Shown here one piece after another: positions 58,728-64,000 of a stretch of DNA of 64,000 nucleotides. The notes below the pieces were generated by a model. That model saw only the letters and a list, made by a program, of their open reading frames with translations. It searched no databases and was not told where the DNA came from. The DNA is taken from contig JAKCPI010027526.1 in the NCBI GenBank assembly GCA_023213315.1, forward strand, positions 62,001-126,000, read 5' to 3'. The position numbers and the translations under genes are program-made. Every line of letters begins with the position of its first letter. Within the stretch, counting starts at the first letter, position 1. Source of the stretch: Euborellia annulipes. Its lineage: Eukaryota > Arthropoda > Insecta > Dermaptera > Anisolabididae.

Positions 58728-59340
58728 TTTACCGAAGGGTAAGAGAAAGTTGTGCACCGTGCTGGTCACACCAGATTTTTTGTGACGATATATATGTAGT
58801 TACCCATGTGTAAAAAGTTCCAAGGGTACCTCCCCTTTTGAATCAAAATTTACATACAAATTCCCATAGGGATTTAACATTGGCTCTATGGAAGAAGAGC
58901 CGGAAAATGAATTTGAAAAATCTGAAATCTGCTATGAAGTACAAGAGTAGAGTTTACTTCAAAACATTTTTAGGGCAAAATGAGAATATACATTTCAAAG
59001 AACATCTAAAAACTAATTGATTTTTGAATTTTAAACAATTTTGGTGTAACGAATTTTGAGAAAATGGAAAAAAAACTGAATAAGTACATCAGTAAAGTAC
59101 TAGTACTTTTTGGCTAATTTTGTTCAAAAGCTTATTTTGAGTGTCCGGGAGGGTACCTAACTTAAATATAAAATTTCAATCCGGTAGCTTAATTCCTTCA
59201 TGCTAGAAAAATCGTTCCACACAGACAGACCAATTTGCGGGACCCACTATTTTAGGACCTCAAAACATGTATATCCTTCAAAAACTCGGCATCGGATTTT
59301 TGACATGATCGCAATACTTTCTATATATTTCATATATAGT
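58728..59340 (-). repeat. Terminal-hairpin repeat, nearly complete
   Basis: Runs from GAAGGGTAAGAGAAAGTTG to GCAATACTTTCTATATATTTC. The small ORFs inside it are not genes. Confidence 0.85.
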
Positions 59341-59974
59341 AATAAAATTAAACTCTACTATTTTGATGTGGTTTTTAGTTTTGTTTTCTCAGTCATCAAC
59401 TATTTCGATAATTTATTAATTTCTATTTCAGTATATATAGGCAATAGCAAATCCAATAGAGGGGGAGTGGAGAAAGAATATTTTAAATAGTTTAGGTAAT
59501 TAATGAGACCAAATAACCCGAGGGCGTAGTAAAGTTTTTGACTAAATATGATAATATGGAATTGAAAATGAATAATTAATTGCAAATTGAGTTTCCAGGA
59601 TCAGTTTTCATTTAATTAAGAGAAAATAAAATCATCATGAATAAATTGGATTTATCAAATAAAAAATAAACTTGAAATCAATATCATTATTTAGTGATAA
59701 GAATGTCATAATTGGAATGGCCAAGTAATTAATTTATTATTAAATATAACGTTTATATGACCACAAATCGTGTGGCTGAAACGTTTCGGTATTTAATAAT
59801 AAAACATTTGATTTTAAGGAATCAAATGGATTGATTAAGAAGAAATAAAAATTTTATTTTTTCATTATTGGCCATTCTTAAGATATAGAAATTCAAAAAA
59901 AAAAAATCAAGAATTTATTATATTAATTGGAATCTTTAAGTATTAAAGTAATTTAAGAGTTTATTGTTGACTTA

Positions 59975-60100
59975 AGTGTCTGGTGTCCTGTTCACACCTA
60001 CCGCACTATGAGTCTAATGTGGACGGTATTTCACACAACGAAATTCACTTCTCCATCCATATTGACCGAGACGTTTAGGTGTGAACGCGGCTTTAGTGTT
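59975..60100. mobile_element. Probable MITE with TTCACACCTA ends
   Basis: TGTTCACACCTACCGCACT and TAGGTGTGAACGCGGC are imperfect inverted ends. Confidence 0.45.
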
Positions 60101-60520
60101 AAAACAAGAGAGATGTGGATATGCAAGAGAATACGGCATAAAAAATTCCCTCAACTGGAATTGTTATTTACTGATGCGATTGAATTACTTTTTTTTTTTT
60201 TTTTACGAAATTAACTTTAATTTTTAATCCGCTTCTGATCTCTTCGGTGAGTAAAATCCATAGTCAATATTTTCGTTTAGTAAATTAAAAAACAAATAAC
60301 TTTCTCGAAGGTTAGAAAAGTTATCAAGGAAAATTCTTTCAAGCAAAACAAAATTGTTCCAGAAAAAGAAAAAAAATACTCAGCGATATAAAAAAAAGAG
60401 GATTGAAGAAAAAGGATGTTTTTGTCAAATAAGCCACAATAGAAAGAATCCTAAGCAAACTTAATTTTAAAAGAGGACCACTGGCTCCATTAAACTTTAA
60501 AAAAAAATTCTCATGAGATA

Positions 60521-60655
60521 CAGTGGCCGCCACAAGTGCCTGATATGGTCGAAGGGGAAAAGAAACTTATAAAACACGTCCGACGGCTAAGCATTTTGCT
60601 TGCCTACGTTCAAGGCTCCGCTCTCGAGCACATCAGGCACTTGTCTGGGCGACTG
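60521..60655. mobile_element. TA-flanked MITE, 135 bp
   Basis: Ends CAGTGGCCGCCACAAGTGCC and TCAGGCACTTGTCTGGGCGACTG with TA on both sides. Tc1/mariner-type by structure. Confidence 0.82.
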
Positions 60656-60987
60656 TAATTATTTGAAAATTTTACGAATTATTCATTAATATCAGACAAA
60701 GAAAGTCAGAGATATTTGGCTGAAAATTTAACTGGTTAGAAAAAAAAAAAAAATAATAATTTTAATAAAAATGTGATAAGGTTCCCTTGATTCCGGGTTG
60801 AAATATAAATAAAAAATACAACTGAGAGGAAGGCCAAGTCCCTTGAAGAGGGAGAGAGAGAAGGTTGGTATATTTTTTTAAAGAAACAGTCAAAGTTGTT
60901 TAAATTAGAAGAATCATGAATCGAGAAGTTACTTTTTTTGGCTGGTTGTAGAGCGCAAATTAGTGAAGATAAAAAAATTTCCTCCTA

Positions 60988-61215
60988 TTAGGCTTATACA
61001 CTTCGTCCAAAACTGCTCCAGTTTGTTGATTTCTTTCGAATAATAGAATTTGACCTAAATTCGATATTCGTTTCTACAATCACCTTAAAATATTTCCAGT
61101 CAAAGCCATTTTTCCAACTCGTTCCACTTCCCCTATACTCTCCAGATTTGGCTCCCTCTGACTACTATCTGTACATCAATTTAAAATAATGGCTGGACGA
61201 AGTGTATAAGCCTGA
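60988..61215 (+). mobile_element. Internally deleted mariner element with a transposase fragment
   Basis: Ends are TTAGGCTTATACACTTCGTCC on the left and its inverse GGACGAAGTGTATAAGCCTGA on the right. Between them a frame at 61106-61189 reads PFFQLVPLPLYSPDLAPSDY, the hallmark YSPDLAPSDY of mariner transposases around the third catalytic Asp, then reaches a stop. At 228 bp it lacks most of the gene. The left flank shows TA. Confidence 0.85.
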
Positions 61216-61304
61216 GAGGCGACTATGTTGAAAAATAAAAATATTTTACGTCGATAAATTAATTAATTTTTAAAAGATGTGGATTTTATAGCTGGATAAA
61301 AGTT

Positions 61305-61592
61305 GATGAGTAAAAAAAAGAATAGCAGCTGGTTATATATTTTGTTTATTAAGGCCCACCATGCTGATATTTTGGTCTTGTACAAGACCATCTTCAGAGC
61401 TATATAATACAGAATATAATAATAAATTGTACATTTTCAGAAAAAATATTGAGAATACAATTTTGCAGAAATAATGACTATTATATTCTGTTATCTAGCT
61501 CTGAAGATAGTCTTGGCCTAGACCGAAACGTCAGCATATTGGGGCTTGATAAACAAAATATATAACTAGCTGCTTTTCATTTATTTACTCAT
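61305..61592. repeat. Fold-back element with hammerhead-like cores
   Basis: Minus core CTGAAGA-T-GGTCTT-GTAC-AAGACC (61397-61370), with GAAA mutated to AAAA; plus core 61501-61527 intact in CTGAAGA and GAAACGTC. Outer end GCAGCTGGTTATATA resembles that of 9515-9962. Confidence 0.85.
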
Positions 61593-61884
61593 CAATTAAT
61601 TTTTATTTTTGCACGAAGTTTTGAATATATTTGAATAAAAATTCTCTCCTTCCATTTAGGTTGATATATTTATAGGTATAGAGTTTTTCACTAATCTATT
61701 CAATAGTTATAGTTATAATACAATAATCAACTTTAACAGACCGATCAAATATTTTTTATTTCTTCTTGAATACCAGAATCCTTAAATCAATTTCTTTTCA
61801 TTCAGCCATTACCTTTCGTGTATATAATTTTAAGAAAATAAAAAATAAAGAAACAGGGGCGGTAGCAGAGGTTGTTGCCAATAC

Positions 61885-62134
61885 CTGGTGTATTCCTTGT
61901 AGTTACTGGGCCGGGAGTTGTAAAAGAGGGGCTCTGGCTCGGCGTCGTAACGAGGACTAGGTCTACCCTGTGCATCATCCCTTTCGCAGCTGTTTTCCCT
62001 GCTCGTTTCGAGAGAACGTTGTGGTGTAGAAACATGATGGGCTGCTGATCGAAACTGCGATGCCGAAGAGTTGGCATGCTGACCCACAGGGTAGTTCACG
62101 TCCGATGTGTAGTCGCTGTCCTCCGAGTAGCCGG
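61885..62134 (-). CDS. Exon 1 of those visible: Ser/Tyr/Asp-rich segment
   Basis: 250 nt, beginning with two bases that complete a codon from an upstream exon outside the window and ending with two bases (AG). The acceptor is TTTTTGACGCAG and the donor is CCAG then GTATTG. The peptide starts GYSEDSDYTSDVNYPVGQ and ends NSRPSNYKEYT. It contains Ser/Thr-Pro and acidic clusters typical of phosphorylated disordered regions. A slightly longer exon using the AG at 62148-62149 (exon end 62147) cannot be excluded, but the pyrimidine tract favours this site. Confidence 0.75.
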
Positions 62135-62261
62135 CTGCGTCAAAAAGCCTTTTGAGGACCAACTCCAACAAGAGTTTATTAAATTAAATAACACCAATTC
62201 TATTGAATATATACGGTACATGTATTATATAAGTAAATATATAGGTAGAATCATATACTGG

Positions 62262-62810
62262 GAGGGGGGGGGCTAGGGTGTCGGCTTTCTACAAAGAAGA
62301 TCCCTGTTCAAATCCTGGGTGTGCGGGATTTTTTCACTAAATAAAAATATTTATTTAATGTAAACAAATCCTCAAGAAGGCCCTGGATTGGATTATTGGA
62401 TCTCACCACAATAGACCCCAGGCAACTCTATGAGGAGAGGGAGTTGCTGTGACATCCAATCCTGTGGAAGGGACGTAAAGAAGGTTCCCTCTCAGTGATG
62501 CATTCTTTGAAAGGAGTAGGCTACATACCGCTGCTGAGGAAGTCCCTCCTCAAACTAGGACATCCTCCCTAGCATAGAAGAGGATGGATAAAAGGAACCG
62601 GGTGGAACCAGAAATAAGGATTAGTTCACTAGTTAGAAACGAACCCAGGAGGAGGAGTTAGAGATAGGAAATAATGTAAATTCACGGGGTGCCGGTAGAT
62701 GGCTACGGCCAGAGGCCGGTTGGGTTTGAGGTGTGTGTCTTCGTGTACTTAAACACCTCGTCAAATAAACGAGGATCCCGATCGGATTTTCAAATAATAA
62801 TAATTATATA
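62262..62810 (+). mobile_element. tRNA-headed SINE or LINE 3' region
   Basis: A tRNA-like head (GGCTAGGGTGTCGGC as A box, TGTTCAAATCCTGG as B box) is followed by about 450 bp of G+C-richer sequence with broken frames, ending in an (AATAAT)-type tail at 62797-62805 after GATCCCGATCGGATTTTC. The simple-repeat tail is typical of L2/CR1/Jockey-type 3' ends. Confidence 0.5.
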
Positions 62811-62814
62811 CTGG

Positions 62815-64000
62815 CATTAAAAATAAAGGACTTCGTGGTTTGCCTACTTAAGTTGCAGCGAAGCCGTGACATCAAAAATTTTAAGAAGCACTGGTTTAGG
62901 CCCTGCTAAGAGGTGATAATTAATTAATTAGTATAAAAGATTTTAGTGTGATCTCCAGTAATAATAATTCATAGAGGGCATAAAGTGGAATTATAAATTA
63001 GAGTATTTTTTTTTTTTTAGTAATAAATCGAATTTTATAAATTTCTTATTAGAAATAATTTTTTATTACTCGTCGCCTTAAATGAGATGGTTGCCTATTT
63101 ATAGGCGTATTTAATACTCGGCGTGATAAGTTTGAAAAATTGAGTTTATTTTTAATTTTGCCAAGGTATTTAATTTTTTATGGGATAAACTGTAACACAC
63201 AGGATCTTATTTCCAATACTAACGATATATAAATTCAAATTTTTCTATACACACTAAATTTTGTTCGCAAAAAAAAAAAAAAAAAAAAAACTTGCTTAGA
63301 ATAGATGAATTTTTTACTATAATAGAAAAAGTTGACAAAATACATTCGCGTGAGTTAATTTTATTTATGAATTTTAATAGTAATATTTAAATACGCGAAA
63401 TATTTATTTAGTCTTATCATGAAGTTTAAAATTAAACTAATTTAAATTCGATTGAGTAGGAATCCAGTAATCCAACTAATTTGCATTGAAGATTAAAAGG
63501 ATTAAGTGATATCAAATGTGGGTATTTTGTTATTTGTCAGATTTTGTAATCAAAAATAAAAATATATAGGTATTTTAAAATACTTTTTCATTATTTTGAA
63601 AGAAAAGTGTCATTGTTAAGGGGGAGTAGGAGCGGACGTCTAAACGAACTTAAAAAAAAAAAAAACTAGCTTAGAGCATTGTTTTTATATCAGTTATCGG
63701 GATTTTCTCTGGGGACCGGCAAGTTTGTCTGGCAGGAAATACGAATTATCGGGATTCCACTGTATTCTCAATTACCATCTTGAATTGACCAATAAAGAAA
63801 TTATTGATTTTTAATTTAATTATATACTGGTTTACACTAAAAACTTTTAATAATTCATTACTATGTTTCACAATTTTGTTTGTAGGTAAACAGCCAACAT
63901 CATTGTCTTCTGTTAAGCTCATTTATAAAAAAAAATATAATAATTAAAAATTGGACAAAAGACCCAGGTGATAAGCGTAACGGACGCTATAAAAGATTAA
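62815..64000. other. Upstream intron sequence at window end
   Basis: AT-rich, A run at 63269-63290. ATTATCGGGATTCCACTGTA at 63746 resembles a pogo-like element end. The exon upstream of 62134 is not visible here. Confidence 0.5.

Larger units (their letters stand above)
12675..62134 (-). other. Large multi-exon gene (ten internal exons seen); possible Unc-13-type presynaptic scaffold, long-isoform N-terminal region
   Basis: Ten exons on the minus strand join in one frame. Exon phases match at all nine junctions and the sum is 2233 nt, about 744 residues. Splice donors are GT and acceptors AG throughout. The exons are clearly richer in G+C than the surrounding introns. The product is low-complexity and probably disordered, with Tyr-rich, Pro-rich, Gln-rich and Ser/Thr-rich blocks, and has no membrane segment or recognisable folded domain. 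Initiation and stop codons are outside the window, so this is an internal part of a larger gene with introns up to about 16 kb. The style (GYSEDSDYTSDVNYP, RRPSLERQTTLYDD, DSLESRDDELRDSFE) recalls the variable N-terminal part of arthropod Unc-13 long isoforms; a RIM-like active-zone protein is the main alternative. That identity is an inference from style and memory, not a match I could test. Confidence 0.8.

Overview
The window is AT-rich, repeat-crowded eukaryotic DNA. It has long introns, GT/AG splice sites, many miniature transposons, a mariner fragment, a non-LTR retrotransposon fragment and tRNA-derived SINE heads. This suits an arthropod; a crustacean such as a parasitic copepod is my guess and cannot be proven from the sequence alone. 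No operon, bacterial gene, rRNA or CRISPR array is present.

Most of the window is one gene on the minus strand. Ten GC-richer exons lie at 62134-61885, 52448-52336, 49930-49780, 47295-47028, 45407-45159, 43023-42868, 40145-39994, 35415-35023, 29246-28892 and 12820-12675. Each has a plausible acceptor and donor, and all ten phases match, so they join into one open frame of about 744 residues with no start or stop (both lie outside the window). The protein part is low-complexity and rich in Tyr, Ser, Pro, Gln and Asp, with no folded domain. Its style fits the disordered N-terminal part of a presynaptic scaffold. My best guess is the long isoform of an Unc-13-type protein, with RIM-like proteins as the alternative. 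Both are guesses.

A 1.47-kb segment occurs twice, at 15757-17232 and 23448-24920. Each copy carries a CpG-rich promoter-like block (two CCAAT boxes, a CACGTG box, a TCAGT initiator) and an 84-nt open exon with a good donor, on the same strand as the host gene. This exon would splice in frame to exon 12820-12675, so the segment may be a duplicated internal promoter. The second copy is flanked by a 330-bp direct repeat. A third promoter-like block lies at 26705-26925.

The introns are filled with mobile DNA: hAT-like elements with 8-bp target duplications, TA-flanked 210-bp MITEs, a pogo-like MITE, piggyBac-like TTAA elements, an unclassified 700-bp family with hairpin ends in at least 15 copies, and many long fold-back elements. 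Fourteen fold-back or related loci carry a CTGANGA / stem-loop / GAAA motif that resembles a hammerhead ribozyme core, often on both arms. Together with the shared hairpin module and the duplicated promoter, these are the most unusual content of the window.
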